Of a DNA stretch of 64,000 nt, positions 1 through 15,100 are shown piece after piece (position 1 is the stretch's first letter; every line of letters starts with the position of its first letter). The DNA is taken from assembly GCA_963978895.1 (NCBI GenBank), contig OZ022238.1, forward strand, positions 29,531,117 to 29,595,116. The letters run 5' to 3'. The notes beneath the pieces were generated by a model that had not been told where the DNA came from, ran no database searches, and was given only the letters and a program-made list of their open reading frames with translations. The position numbers and the translations under genes were made by a program. This DNA comes from Erpobdella octoculata (Eukaryota > Annelida > Clitellata > Hirudinida > Erpobdellidae).

Positions 1-1505
1 CGAACAAAGAATACTTTCATCTCACTCGTGGCCCCGACCGCAATTCGCAAACAACATGGTCAAGTCTTTTGACTAGTTGACGCAGTTTCTTCCAGTCTCG
101 CTGGAGCTTGTGCGATCTTCCGACTTGGTTTTGTGGGCTTGAATACCATGCCAAATTTCTCAATTTCTTCATATATGACTGTCCATCACAGCGGGCCCCC
201 ATTAGGTTACCGACGGTTCCACGCAACCGTACAGCTAAATCAGTTTTCAACCCTCCACCACATTTCATTTAAAAAAAAAAGGACTCTCGTCAATGCAGAA
301 CTGTCCGACCCTCCCAAGCTCCAGCTCCACTCCCACGAGCCACCACCAAAACACAAAATCTTTAACCAAACAGCTCTAGGTCTCAGTTTCACTAGCATCC
401 GTAGAAGCACTTTCAAACTGTTTTGCAACATCAAGGGCAGCAACATTTTCAGCCGACTCATCGGGGTAGCATCACTCACACAGGTGCTTCAATCAGCAAA
501 TATCACCTGGTGCTCTGCTCCATCTATTCCAAAATTACTTTTTTCCATGTCCAACCCTACCCCAATATCCCGGAACGCATGACCACCCAACAAATCCGAC
601 CCGCCATGCAAAAACTGTGAAACACCCTGTCCAGACGCCGCACCACTGTCGTAATTGTCTCACACCTCATTCAAGCCACCGCAACCAAACACAAAACTGT
701 TCAAAACCTTTTATGCAACAGGAACATCTCTGCCAACTTTGATAAAGCAATCTTCCAAGACCTCTCCGACGGATCCAACGATCTCCTCAAAATCTGTCAG
801 AGTCCAGCAACACTCAGTCACAGGGCCAACTCTAGCGGCGCCTCGCCACAAAACTTGACCACTTCTCCTTTTACTGTCCTCTTCATGTCTCAACTGACCT
901 GTGCAGCTTGTACGGCCTCGTTTGTCACATGTTTTGAAACACAGCTGGTGGACACTAGTTCAAACTGGGTTTTGCCGCAGCAACTCACATCATTATCTTC
1001 ACCAGCAACGCGCTGGTTCAAAACCGTGTCCACCACTGCCTCAGCCATCCCTCCGATCTAACTCTCAACAGTCGTACCGTTCATTCCGCACTCAGGCAAA
1101 CCACTGCTAAAAACACCCCCATTTTAATTTTCTCTGTTGTTTTCTGACAGCAACGCTACACCGGCCTCTGTTACTTTGTTTTTAGGATCGACCAGACCAC
1201 CGAGAATCAATTTCTCCATTCCCTGCTGTGCCGCTTGGCTTTCCTTTCCCATCATGTTCATGACTGGTCTGTATTTTTTCCGCGCCGCTCTGTTTTCTTC
1301 CATTATCTTGTTCAGAGCCTCTTTCAATTCATCATATGTCTCGAATTCGTACTCTTCTGGGTCAAGCCCATTGTCCTCCAATGACGTCCGAAGACGGTCC
1401 ACGAGCTCAGACTTCTTTCTTTTATCATTGAGTTCTCGTTTTCTAAGTTCCCGCCTTAACTCATTGCTTTCAAACCGATTTTTTTAATCCACTTCTAGAC
1501 ACCAA
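1..1505 (-). pseudogene. Decayed SAP-domain gag of an LTR retrotransposon
   Basis: The minus strand reads from the LTR at 1506 into a broken gag-like frame. The best-preserved part (about 1480-1124) has an N-terminal SAP-like helix-turn-helix (repeated Leu/Arg, DRLRTSLEDNG) followed by DPEEYEFE, matching the intact gag at 8253-9566. The far end near 1-130 also matches that gag around 8190-8320, so the whole stretch is one degenerate copy with frameshifts and stops. SAP modules usually bind AT-rich DNA; that role here is inferred. The element runs off the left edge of the window. Confidence 0.7.
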
Positions 1506-3623
<2,118 letters not shown>

Positions 3624-3636
3624 TATATATATATAT

Positions 3637-3770
3637 TTTTTTAAACACACTCCGTTGAAAACTATGGCCCACTTGGCGTTTATCAATTTTTTTATGGTGC
3701 TCTCGATTTTGCGGTAGTTGAAAGACGTGAGACTTGTTTTAGATGTTTTATTAGGCTTACTGCCTAATAA
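3637..3770 (-). repeat. Inverted partial pseudo-LTR of the Penelope-like element
   Basis: This is the reverse complement of the pseudo-LTR that follows at 3771, meeting it head to head and bounded on the left by (TA)n. Penelope-like elements are known for such direct plus inverted pseudo-LTR arrangements. Confidence 0.75.
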
Positions 3771-3949
3771 AAGGATTTCCGAAACTGCAGTAAGCCTAAT
3801 AAAACATCTAAAACAAGTCTCACGTCTTTCAACTACCGCAAAATCGAGGGCACCATAAAAAAATTGATAAACGCCAAGTGGGCCATAGTTTTCAACGGAG
3901 TGTGTTTAAAAGAAAATATAACGCCAAACTACGCTCGAAATAAATTTCT
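3771..3949 (+). repeat. 5' pseudo-LTR of Penelope-like element 1
   Basis: A 179-bp segment repeated in direct orientation at 7609-7788. It begins with a hammerhead-like 3' half (CCGAAACTGCAGTAAGCC: GAAA, palindromic stem III, GTA cleavage triplet, stem I strand) and includes the start of the coding frame. The left copy continues into the ORF after cgaaataaat, while the right copy stops there against (TA)n. Confidence 0.75.
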
Positions 3950-4231
3950 TAGTCGCTCCAAAACGGCGTTAAACAACAATTGTGCAGCATTTACAACTTC
4001 CTCCTTGGTTGAGAAAGAGTTGACCACTGCCAAAGCCAATCTGTGCCATTTTCAACAACAGTACGATCAACACCTAAACGCGTTGGAAGTCCCTACTGAC
4101 ATCAACGATAGAAATCCACACCGTACACACCTGAATTCATTCTACAAAAACTACGATTCAAAGAAACGGATCACTGTTATGTCTAAGCTTTTCAGACTGT
4201 ACGGCGGTCCAATTCTTTTGAAAGACGAAAT

Positions 4232-5026
4232 CACGCATTGAATGTAGGACATTTCCCCCCCCCCGGACGTTTCCCCCCCCGACAGACCCTAGGACATTTC
4301 CCCCCCTCCCGGACATTTCCCCCCCCCCCAAGGTAGGACATTTCCCCCCCCTGTGGTTATGTAGTAGTATGAATTTGTGGTTTTGCAAGAGTGTGTTCTT
4401 GCATGGCATAAATATGTGTTTGCGTGAATTGTGTACATTCCCCTCCGGACATTCCCCCGCCATGAGTATGATAATTCTCACCCCACGAGGTAGGACAAGG
4501 CAGAGTTGAATTTCACAAGTTTTTCTAAGAAACACAAACCCTAACCCTAACCCTAGGGTTTCTAAGAGTGTTTCTAAGAAACACAAACCCTAACCCTAAC
4601 CTAACCCTAACCCTAACCCTAACCCTAACCCAAACATTGCACTGAACTATTTAGGGGATAAATAACCCTAACCCTAACCCTAACCCAAACATTGCACTGA
4701 ACTATTTAGGGGATAAATAACCTAACCCTAGCCCTAACCCTAACCCTAACCCAAACATTGCACTGAACTATTTAGGGGATAAATAACCCTAACCCTAACC
4801 CTAGCCCTAACCCTAACCCTAACCCAAACATTGCACTGAACTATTGGGGATAAATAAAAAATTATAAATGAAAAATAAAAGTATATTCTCTCTCCGGGGG
4901 GGGGGAAATGTCCTACCCGGGGGGGGGGGGGAAACGTCCGGCGGGGGGAAATGTCCGGGGGGGGGGGGAAATGTCCGGGGAGGAAATGTCCGGGGGGGGG
5001 GGGAAATGTCCGATTACCCACGCATT
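4232..5026. mobile_element. MITE with GGACATTTCC(C)n ends, inserted in the PLE with an 8-bp duplication
   Basis: The insertion (4240-5018, 779 bp) is flanked by CACGCATT on both sides (4232-4239 and 5019-5026) and the PLE frame resumes exactly after the second copy. Both ends carry repeated inverted GGACATTTCCCCCC modules. An 8-bp duplication with subterminal repeats fits a non-autonomous hAT-like transposon. The interior contains CCCTAA hexamer arrays. No coding capacity is seen. Confidence 0.85.
4535..4835. repeat. Telomere-like CCCTAA arrays inside the MITE
   Basis: Runs of two to five CCCTAA units alternate with a repeated block (caaacattgcactgaac, then tatttaggggataaataa) at least four times. 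On the opposite strand this is TTAGGG. A palindromic junction (ccctaaccctagggttt) occurs near 4550. Confidence 0.9.
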
Positions 5027-7608
5027 ACCTCAATATTTCCGACTATACTCCTACACCTGACGAGACTGAGTTTTTACAGATGGGCTTCGCTTGCCACACA
5101 CAGCAACGTTACGACCCCATGACCAAAAAAACCGAATTAGAGATCTTATACCGCGATGTTAAACGACTCGCTACTGAAGGAATTCTTCAGTATAACGATC
5201 AACTTTCTGCCTTACTGTCTCGTGAAGGTCACATCCACCGTAATCCGAAACGTACCTTTCTGTCTTCACGTATGCGCCGCGCCGCTACGTCACTTCGCGA
5301 CAACCCAAACATCATTTTGCGAAAGGCCGACAAGTCCAACACTTACGTGATTATGAATAGATCCGACTACTTCCAAAAGATTGACGTAATTTTATCTGAT
5401 CAAACCAAATTCAATAAAATCTCCCATAACACTACACCCGATATTAAAACAAAAACCAACCAACTCATCGCCGACGCCAACCTTCAGCTGCAATGTACAA
5501 GATTTTCCCAAATTATTGGCGAATACAACCCAGGCTACATCTACGGTAACGTAAAGACTCATTAACCTGACATGCCGCTGCGACCCATTATTTCACAATG
5601 CCCCACCCCTATATACTTGTTAGCCAAGTCTCTCAATTCTCTAATCACTCCCTACTGCCCTGACTCTAATAGTCTCAAGTCTTCATCAGAATTCGTCGAT
5701 CTTGTCCGCGACTGCAACCATACCTCCGGTTTCATAGCAACCATGGACGTCGTGAACCTGTTCACAAACGTTCCAGTCACCCGTACAATCGACATTATCT
5801 TACGCTACGTGTACGGCCACGCTACTCTCGAACCACCACTTCTCAGTAAAACAACCCTCACTCAACTTCTCGAAATATGCACCACTGCCGTACCGTTTAG
5901 ACACCCAAATGGCGACCTTTACGTTCAGACCGACGGCGTCGCCATGGGATCACCACTCGGTCCCACGTTCGCCCAGTTCTACATGGGTCACTTGGAAAAC
6001 GTCATCTTCAGTACCCATCTTAAAAGACCCTACATGTACGCGCGTTACGTTGACGACATTTTCATCATGGTCGACGATTTAAGCGATCTTAATCAGTTGA
6101 AGATCGCCCTCGAAGCTAACAGCGTACTCCAATTTACCTATCAACTCTGCGACATAAAAAACCAGCTTCCCTTTCTCGATATTCTCGTCTCTCAAATCGA
6201 AAGTCGGCTACAATTAGACGTCTACACTAAACCCACATCTGGTGTCACTACATTAAACGGCGACGGGTTCTGCCCCGAGCGCTACAAAAAAAGCACTATA
6301 CTATCCTATCTACATCGAGCGTACAAGGTATCCGAGGATTGGGTCCACTTTCATCACGAACTTCATAAAATCAAACAGTTATTGATCAATAACAACTTTT
6401 CCCAAAATCTCGTTGATAACACCGTCAACACCTTTCTCAACAAGAAACACCGCCTCACAAGCCTGCCCGACTCACCAAAACCCAGAATCGTCCCTTTATA
6501 CTATCGCGCTCAAATGCATCACAACTACAAAATCGATGAATCTATTCTACGAGATATAATTCGTCGTCACGTTTCCATCATCGACACTTCCCACCTTCTT
6601 CAATTTCGCATCTACTACAAAAGTTTAAAAACCCACAACCTAGTTGCACCAAACAACCTGCTACGCCATAACCTTCTCAAAAAAACTAACGTCGTCTACC
6701 AGTTTCGCTGCCCACTTCACCACGAATCTACAACTTCATATGTGGGCCACACTAGAACTACTTTATCTCGCCGACTTACCATGCACGTACAGGGTGGGAA
6801 TATTCATTCCCACTTCATCAACGACCACGCCATTCCACTTACCAGAAACATTACTGATTCAAATACTAGCGTGCTTACGTACTCTGGCGATCCCGTTCGA
6901 TTGAAGATTCTCGAAGCTCTATACATATTGCAGATAAAACCCACGATGAACGTCCAAGACGAAAACTTCGACCAGACATTGCAATTGTTTCGTCACGGCT
7001 ACGGACACGCAACTCCACATCCATCGAACACACACTCTAGTTCTACAACTTCACGTACTGTTCTCAACTCGGTCCCTTCACTTCATGGCTACAGTCTACG
7101 CGAGCCTAAACCGAGTTCGACCACAGAACACCCACCCATTGATACCAACCAAACTTCCACACTCGAACCAAATATTGCTTCTACCACCGCATCTTGTCTT
7201 CCTCCGCAGCTTCCCACCACGCTTCCTTCGCACCCTCCGACACCTGCTTCTGACCCTGACGCCACGATCGTCGCTATCTCTTCACTTTCCACTCCCCCTG
7301 ACCATACTACCACTCAATGCATCGTCGAATACTTATCCGACCCCAAGATCGTCGATATCTCTTCACTTTTCACTTCCACCGAACAAACTACCACTCAATT
7401 TATTGTTGATTATTCACTCGTTTCCGCGAACATAGAGCTCTCCTAATACACATATCTCTTCTGACATTATTAATAACCCTAACATTACTTCGCGTCGTAA
7501 TCGACACAAATAAAACATTATTTCTTACCACACACATACTGTTACTTTCTCCTATTTATACTTCATTAATTCGTACACCACCCGCGCCATACACCTTGTA
7601 CACCTATA

Positions 7609-8160
<552 letters not shown>

Positions 8161-8176
8161 TTATTACCTCCTTCTT
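8161..8176 (-). other. Polypurine tract
   Basis: On the minus strand AAGAAGGAGGTAATAA lies immediately before the 3' LTR, the expected place for plus-strand priming. Confidence 0.6.
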
Positions 8177-8252
8177 AATACTGTTCGTCCCGAACAGCAT
8201 AGTCGCTTTTGAGAAATGCGACTCGGCCTCGAACACCAAAATACCTTGATCT

Positions 8253-9566
8253 TTACTCGTGGCTTTGACCGCAATTCGCAAACAACAACGTTTGATGCAG
8301 TTTATTCCAGTCTTTCTTTGGCTCATCAACAGAGTCTTTCTTTGGCTCATCGTCGCCATATCTGCACGGTTCATCACAGCCTTTTTTGCATGCCTCGTCC
8401 TTAACATCTTTGCACGGTTTATCGGAACTGTCTGCTTCTTCTTCTTCCTTCACATCTTTTAGATCTTTCTCAAGAAACTCTTCAAAAGGTTTTTCGAAAA
8501 TACGTTCCATAAATCCAATAAATCCCTTCATCAAACTGTTATTTGATTTTACAATGACTCTTAGTCTATCTGATCTAGAATCCTCTGTGGATTCATCCGA
8601 TATAGAACTCTCGGTACCGTTCTCTGTTCTTGGCTCATCTTTTTCAAAGTTTTTGATTGCGGCATTGCTATTGTTGTTTTGGAGAAGTTCATCGCCTTCA
8701 TGTTTGTTTTCTTCCAAGCTACAAGCGAACGTTTTATTTTCACATTCCAGCTCGGCTCTTTCGTCGGTGTCAACTTTCGTATCGTCCACCGGATCTTTCT
8801 TCATTTTATCGCCATCGTCTCTCAAATCAGTGTCTTCCTTTTTTGTCAAGTTATCTTTGACGTATTTCTCCATTGGAGTTTCGTCCGTTTCTAAATCCTC
8901 GGTTGCTTCATCCGAGTCAGATTCGTCACTGAAATCTGACCCTGAATATTCGGTGCCGTCATCTGTTATGGAGGCTTCCGTTTCAGAACCGTCGCTGTAT
9001 GGGTAAATGCCATCGATGTTATTGCCATTATTATAATCATCATCGTCACTTTCATCCTCATCGCTTTGTATTTCGTTTTCAACATTCTTTTTATCTTCTT
9101 TAGTTTTGTTGTCGACGTCTAAACCGACTGTATCATTGCCACCATCTTTGCATGGTTCATCTTGAGCATCTTTGCAAGGTTCATTATCATGACCGTCTTT
9201 GACAGGCACATCATCATGACCATCTTTGCATGGTTCATCTTGAACATCTTTGCATGGTTCATCTTGATCGTCTTTTTTGTTTCCGCAATTGTTTGTGTCA
9301 CCATTGAGGAGTTCAAGAAATTTCTTCCTTTCTTGCTGTGCTGCTCTGTGTACTGCTCTGTTTTCCTTCGCCATTTTATTCAGCGCCTTCAACAATTCAT
9401 TTTCTGCTTCGAACTCATACTCTTCCGGATCAAACCCATTGTTCTCCAATGATGTCCGGAGGCGGTCCGCGAGCTCAGACTTTCTTCCTTGATCACTGAG
9501 CTCTCGTTTTCTAAGTTCCCGCCTCAACTCGAGTATCAAGAGCTCATCCAATGCTTTCAAAACCAT
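8253..9566 (-). CDS. SAP-domain, acidic gag-like protein (437 aa)
   Basis: A single open frame fills the element. Residues about 5-45 form a SAP-like motif (LRRELRKRELSDQG, KSELADRLRTSLENNG) followed by DPEEYEFE and a basic coiled segment. The middle and C-terminal parts are very acidic and contain short repeats around the core DEPCKDxxDE and EPKKD. No zinc knuckle or enzymatic motif is visible. It probably serves as a structural gag, with SAP suggesting AT-rich DNA contact; that would fit the (TA)n location, but this is inference. Start chosen at the first Met, 27 bases inside the LTR. Similar N-termini occur at 1124-1480 and about 36060-36190. Confidence 0.75.
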   Translation of the reverse strand: MVLKALDELLILELRRELRKRELSDQGRKSELADRLRTSLENNGFDPEEYEFEAENELLKALNKMAKENRAVHRAAQQERKKFLELLNGDTNNCGNKKDDQDEPCKDVQDEPCKDGHDDVPVKDGHDNEPCKDAQDEPCKDGGNDTVGLDVDNKTKEDKKNVENEIQSDEDESDDDDYNNGNNIDGIYPYSDGSETEASITDDGTEYSGSDFSDESDSDEATEDLETDETPMEKYVKDNLTKKEDTDLRDDGDKMKKDPVDDTKVDTDERAELECENKTFACSLEENKHEGDELLQNNNSNAAIKNFEKDEPRTENGTESSISDESTEDSRSDRLRVIVKSNNSLMKGFIGFMERIFEKPFEEFLEKDLKDVKEEEEADSSDKPCKDVKDEACKKGCDEPCRYGDDEPKKDSVDEPKKDWNKLHQTLLFANCGQSHE

Positions 9567-9576
9567 TCTTGTATCC

Positions 9577-9592
9577 CACTTCTGATCACCAA
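9577..9592 (-). other. Primer-binding-like site of the SAP-gag element
   Basis: TTGGTGATCAGAAGTGG directly follows the 5' LTR on the minus strand. The two related LTRs at 1506 and 36222 are followed by TTGGTGTCTAGAAGTGG and CTGGTGTCAGAAGCAG, so the site is conserved. The tRNA was not identified. Confidence 0.6.
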
Positions 9593-9792
9593 TGTTACAA
9601 TATCACCAAATTGTATACCGGGATCAATAGAACGGTTTTGCAGTTTATTGGAAAATAATAAATGAAGGCTTTGTTAAGGCTATTTATACCTTCTGGTCTA
9701 TTAATAAATTAATAATTGATGTCCCTAATAAATGTTTTGAATCAGTTAAGGTTTATCAATAGGAAGTTGATCATCAAACCAGTGATTTTACA
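9593..9792 (-). repeat. 5' LTR of the SAP-gag element
   Basis: 200 bp, TGTAAAATCACTGG...TTGTAACA on the minus strand; partner of 7961-8160. Confidence 0.9.
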
Positions 9793-9795
9793 TTA

Positions 9796-11454
<1,659 letters not shown>

Positions 11455-11841
11455 TATTTTCTTGTACGCAAACTCCATTGAATATAATTGCGATTTTATA
11501 TTTGTTAATTTTTTCGCCAAAGATTCGAAACGTCGAAGGGAAGCCTGTTGTTGGGAAGATAGACTATTAACGAATTCCTTGTTAGCAGCTGTATTTACGT
11601 TTATTTGTAAAAAAATTAAAAAGACAATCTATATATATATATAAATGAATGTTTGTATATATGTATATATATATATATATATTTAGGTATATTATTTATG
11701 CATTGCTACACCATTCATCCGATTGTAATGAAATTTTCACACAACCTTGAGAGTTAAGGGGAATCAAATATAGAGAAGACAATTTGTAAATCCGTCACAA
11801 AATGAGCGGAGAGGAGCGGGTGAGCGAGCGGGAACCATATA

Positions 11842-12179
11842 TATATGTATGTGCGTATGTATGTGTGTATGTATGTATGTGTATGTGCATGTATGTGTGT
11901 GTGTTTATGTATGTATGTATGTATGTATGTGTTTTTACAATATTTCGGCACTAAATGCTCATTTAAAGTATGTGTATGTATGTGTGTGTATGTATCTATG
12001 TATGTATGTATGTATGTATGTATGTATGTACGTATATTGTATGTATGTATGTATGGATGTATGTATGTATGTATGTATGTATGTATGTATGTATGTATGT
12101 ATGTATGTATGTATGTATGTATGTATGTATGTATGTATGTATGTATGTATGTATGTATGTATGTATGTATGTGTGTGTG
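11842..12179. repeat. (TATG)n microsatellite, left tract
   Basis: About 340 bp of TATG/TGTG units, interrupted once by the 40-bp motif acaatatttcggcactaaat (around 11935-11968). It ends at the 3' tail of LINE A. Confidence 0.97.
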
Positions 12180-15100
12180 TTCACTCCTGAAGAGCTTTTC
12201 TGTGGAGGTCATCAGAAGAAAACCCCCCCTCGAGCAAACGTTTCGGCTCTTTAATTTCTTGACGTTCTAAGGGGGGCGAGCCACGTTCGACGGACGAACG
12301 TCCTCCGGCAGAAAATGTTTCTGTTCTTTTCCGACATCGAATTTCTATCATTCCCTGCATCGTGGCAGATATTTGTCATGCAAATAAACTCGCGACTTTA
12401 GAGAAATTCAGACTATTCAAGTGAGAAAACCTTCGACGACATAACGGCTTCGCTTTCGTAGCGGTACTTAATATCGCCACGTAAACAAAGACGAAGCAAT
12501 TCTATTCTTGCGGAGCGGAGAGAGCGGCTTCTAAATTTGGAAAATCTTCTTTTTTCTCTCTTTGAGACCAAATCCAGAATGAAGCCGATTCTGCTGCTTC
12601 AGAAATCTGTTTAATTGCACGGGTCCGCTCTCTGTTAGACATTCCCAGGGCCCGCAGCAACTTTAGCAAAGATTTACCAACCAAACCGCGTGCTCCGACT
12701 TCAACAGCAAAAAGCTCAGCTCTTGAGCCATTTGCTTCCAAATCCAACATCAATTCTCTGTATCTTTCTAATTTCATGATGTTACTGGCCTCCATGTTGC
12801 TTTCCCAAGGCACTGTCAACTCGATGAGAAGAAATGTCTTGGCCAGACTCGAAAAAACAACTATGTCTGGCCTTTTTCCACTTTCCTTTATTGAAACTGG
12901 GAAGCACTTTTCCGTTTTCAGATCGGCAGAGACCCTCCAGTCGTTCGCCGCATGGAAAACATTCTCTCCTTCCGTGAGGGTTCTTTTTGGGCGATTTAGC
13001 TGCGGCAATCCCTCTCTCAAAAAATAAATCCTCCTCCTAGGTTTCACCTCCATTGAGTTGGCTTTTCGGCAGGCCTCTTTTACAAATCCCAGCAGCTTTT
13101 GGAGAACAAGGTTGTGGCGCCACGTGTATCTACCATGAGAAAGGGAATAGGAGCAGGAGGAAAGAATATGAATCAATGACTGCGACTGACCGCAGAGCTG
13201 ACACTCATCGTTCTCAATTAATTTCCATTTCTTTAAATTGCTGGCTGTTGGCAGCTGATCATACATCGATCTAATGAGGAACGATAGCCGCACTGGAGCA
13301 TAGCGCCATATATCTTCCCATGACAGAGACCGCTGAACTGTCTCCTCCCATCTGGTCCAGTCGCCTTGCTGTGACAATTGTGCGCTCTTCACAACTCTCT
13401 CGCTTTCTATCGCTTGCTTTCTGTCCTGAACAATCAAGTCTGATCTTTCCTGAGCGTTTGCCTTGGACCACCAGAGATGGTGGTTCCATCCAACACCATG
13501 CCGCCCCAACTGAACTGCTCCGGTCCTTTCAGTCCACTGGAGAGAAACCGTGGCATTCTCTATTTCAACCCTAGCATTCCATTTGGTTCCTGAGATTAGA
13601 GTTGGTTTTACCTCAGCGACTCTCTGATCCGTTGAATTATCGAGCATCATCTGAGTTCTCAGTTTGCTGATCTTGAAATCTTCAACAAAAGACCGCAATG
13701 GAAGTCTCAGCTTGGCTGTTTTGCCGTAGAAAGCCACAGACGTCAATCCCGGAGGCAGACCCAACCATTGACGTGTAAAACGAGCTATCTTTCTTTCTAG
13801 TTTCTCCACAACTTGCAGACCAATTTCATAGACTGTCAAAGGCCAAAGCAGTCTTGGCACTAAAACAAATTGCAAAATCCACACTTTGAACCTGCTCTGA
13901 AGCGGAGCAGCATTAATGCTTTCCATGGAGACAGTTGCCATACGGAGAATAGAAGCACCCTGATCAACGTCATTCAGGGATTTACAATACCATCTCCCGA
14001 GACTTTTCACTGGTTCGTCGCTCACTGTTGGAATCTTGTTACCATCAACAGAGAAAACGGTGTATTCATCAATTTTACCGCGACGCAGGGAGAGACTTCT
14101 CGATTTAGATGCTTTAAAACTCATTCCGCACCATTTGAGTAGATCGCTGAAGACATCAAGTGTCCGTCTCATTGAAATACACTTATTCAAACTAATTGTC
14201 GTGTCGTCCATGAAAGCTCTCAGAGGTGGCATGAAAATACCTCGGCCGACATAAACATCTTCTACCCTTGCACCAACTGAATTCAGAAGTAGTTGCATTG
14301 CTAGCACGAATAATATGGGAGAAATAGAGCACCCCATGGCTATACCGACCTGAAGACGAAACCAATCGGTTGAACACGTCTTTGTCGATAATCTCAGGTG
14401 AAAATCTTGAAAATACTGTCGTAGAATATCCATAACGAACTTTGGAACATGGTGCATCGTCAAAGCTCTCCAAATCAGCTGGTGACGAACCGCTCCATAA
14501 GCATTTGCAAGATCAAGCCAAACGACGTGCAAACTGAGTCGATTCTGTTTTGCTCTTTTTATAGACTCCCAGATCATGGTAGAATGTTCGATGCAACCAG
14601 GAACACCAGGGATTCCTCCTTTCTGAATTGACTTGTCTATGTAGTCGTTTTGTGTTAGATAGCTCGTCAACCTCTTGGCAAGCACAGCAAAAAATATTTT
14701 TCCTTCAACATTGAGAAGAGAAATTGGTCTGAACTGATTGATGTCGACTGAAACTTTCTCCTTTGGTATAAAAATGCCTTCAGCTTTTTGCCACTCTTTA
14801 TCAACAGACCCGGAAGTCCAAGCTGACTTGAGCAATGAGTGTAAAACTTTCAACACACCCGGACATTTTTTATACACCAGGTATGGTACACCATTTGGGC
14901 CTGGAGCAGATCTATTTCTTGTTTTTCGGAGGAATTGGGATATGTCAAAAATTGAAATTACTCCCTCGTTGAAAGCAACCTTTGGAAGAGGAATCTCGGG
15001 AAGATCTGATCTTTCAGCTAGTTCTTTGTCGCCCAAGGGGTCAATGAAAGCAGCTCGGAAGTGATGATCAAGCTGCTCTTTACTGACTTGCAGAGTACCT

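Larger units (their letters stand above)
3864..7446 (+). pseudogene. Penelope-like retroelement polyprotein: reverse transcriptase plus GIY-YIG endonuclease (interrupted)
   Basis: The frame runs 3864-4238, is split by a MITE (4240-5018), resumes at 5020 and continues to 7446 with a single in-frame TAA at 5563-5565. The N-terminus has the basic helical region typical of PLEs. The RT core has the VKTH/PLRPIISQ motif, FTNVPV, GVAMGSPLGPTFAQFYMG and the catalytic YVDDI (near nt 6046-6060). The C-terminal GIY-YIG nuclease appears as VVYQFRC...[15 protein letters not shown] (nt 6690-6780), followed by a Ser/Thr/Pro-rich tail. PLEs move by target-primed reverse transcription; the GIY-YIG domain nicks target DNA. 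Apart from the insertion and one stop the coding sequence is well preserved, so the copy is young but dead. No ATG is obvious upstream of 3864, although the frame is open back to the pseudo-LTR start. Confidence 0.9.

Noticed and set aside
133..1061. Plus-strand ORFs of up to 149 codons at the window start
   Set aside because: They are antisense to the decayed SAP-gag sequence, whose minus-strand frame is the one conserved in the second copy.
4535..4835. True interstitial telomere or chromosome-fusion scar
   Set aside because: The hexamers lie inside a transposon with an 8-bp target duplication and alternate with a fixed spacer, so transposition explains them.
12190..12245. Hammerhead ribozyme in the LINE A 3' UTR (CTGATGA near the tail)
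   Set aside because: CTGATGA is present but no stable stem II or properly placed GAAA and stem I partners follow. LINE B, with CTGAAGA, does not rescue the fold.
11845..12270. Cys-Met-Tyr-Val repeat proteins and His-Thr-Tyr-Ile repeat proteins in (TATG)n tracts
   Set aside because: Tetranucleotide repeats without stop codons give such frames on both strands; no gene features.
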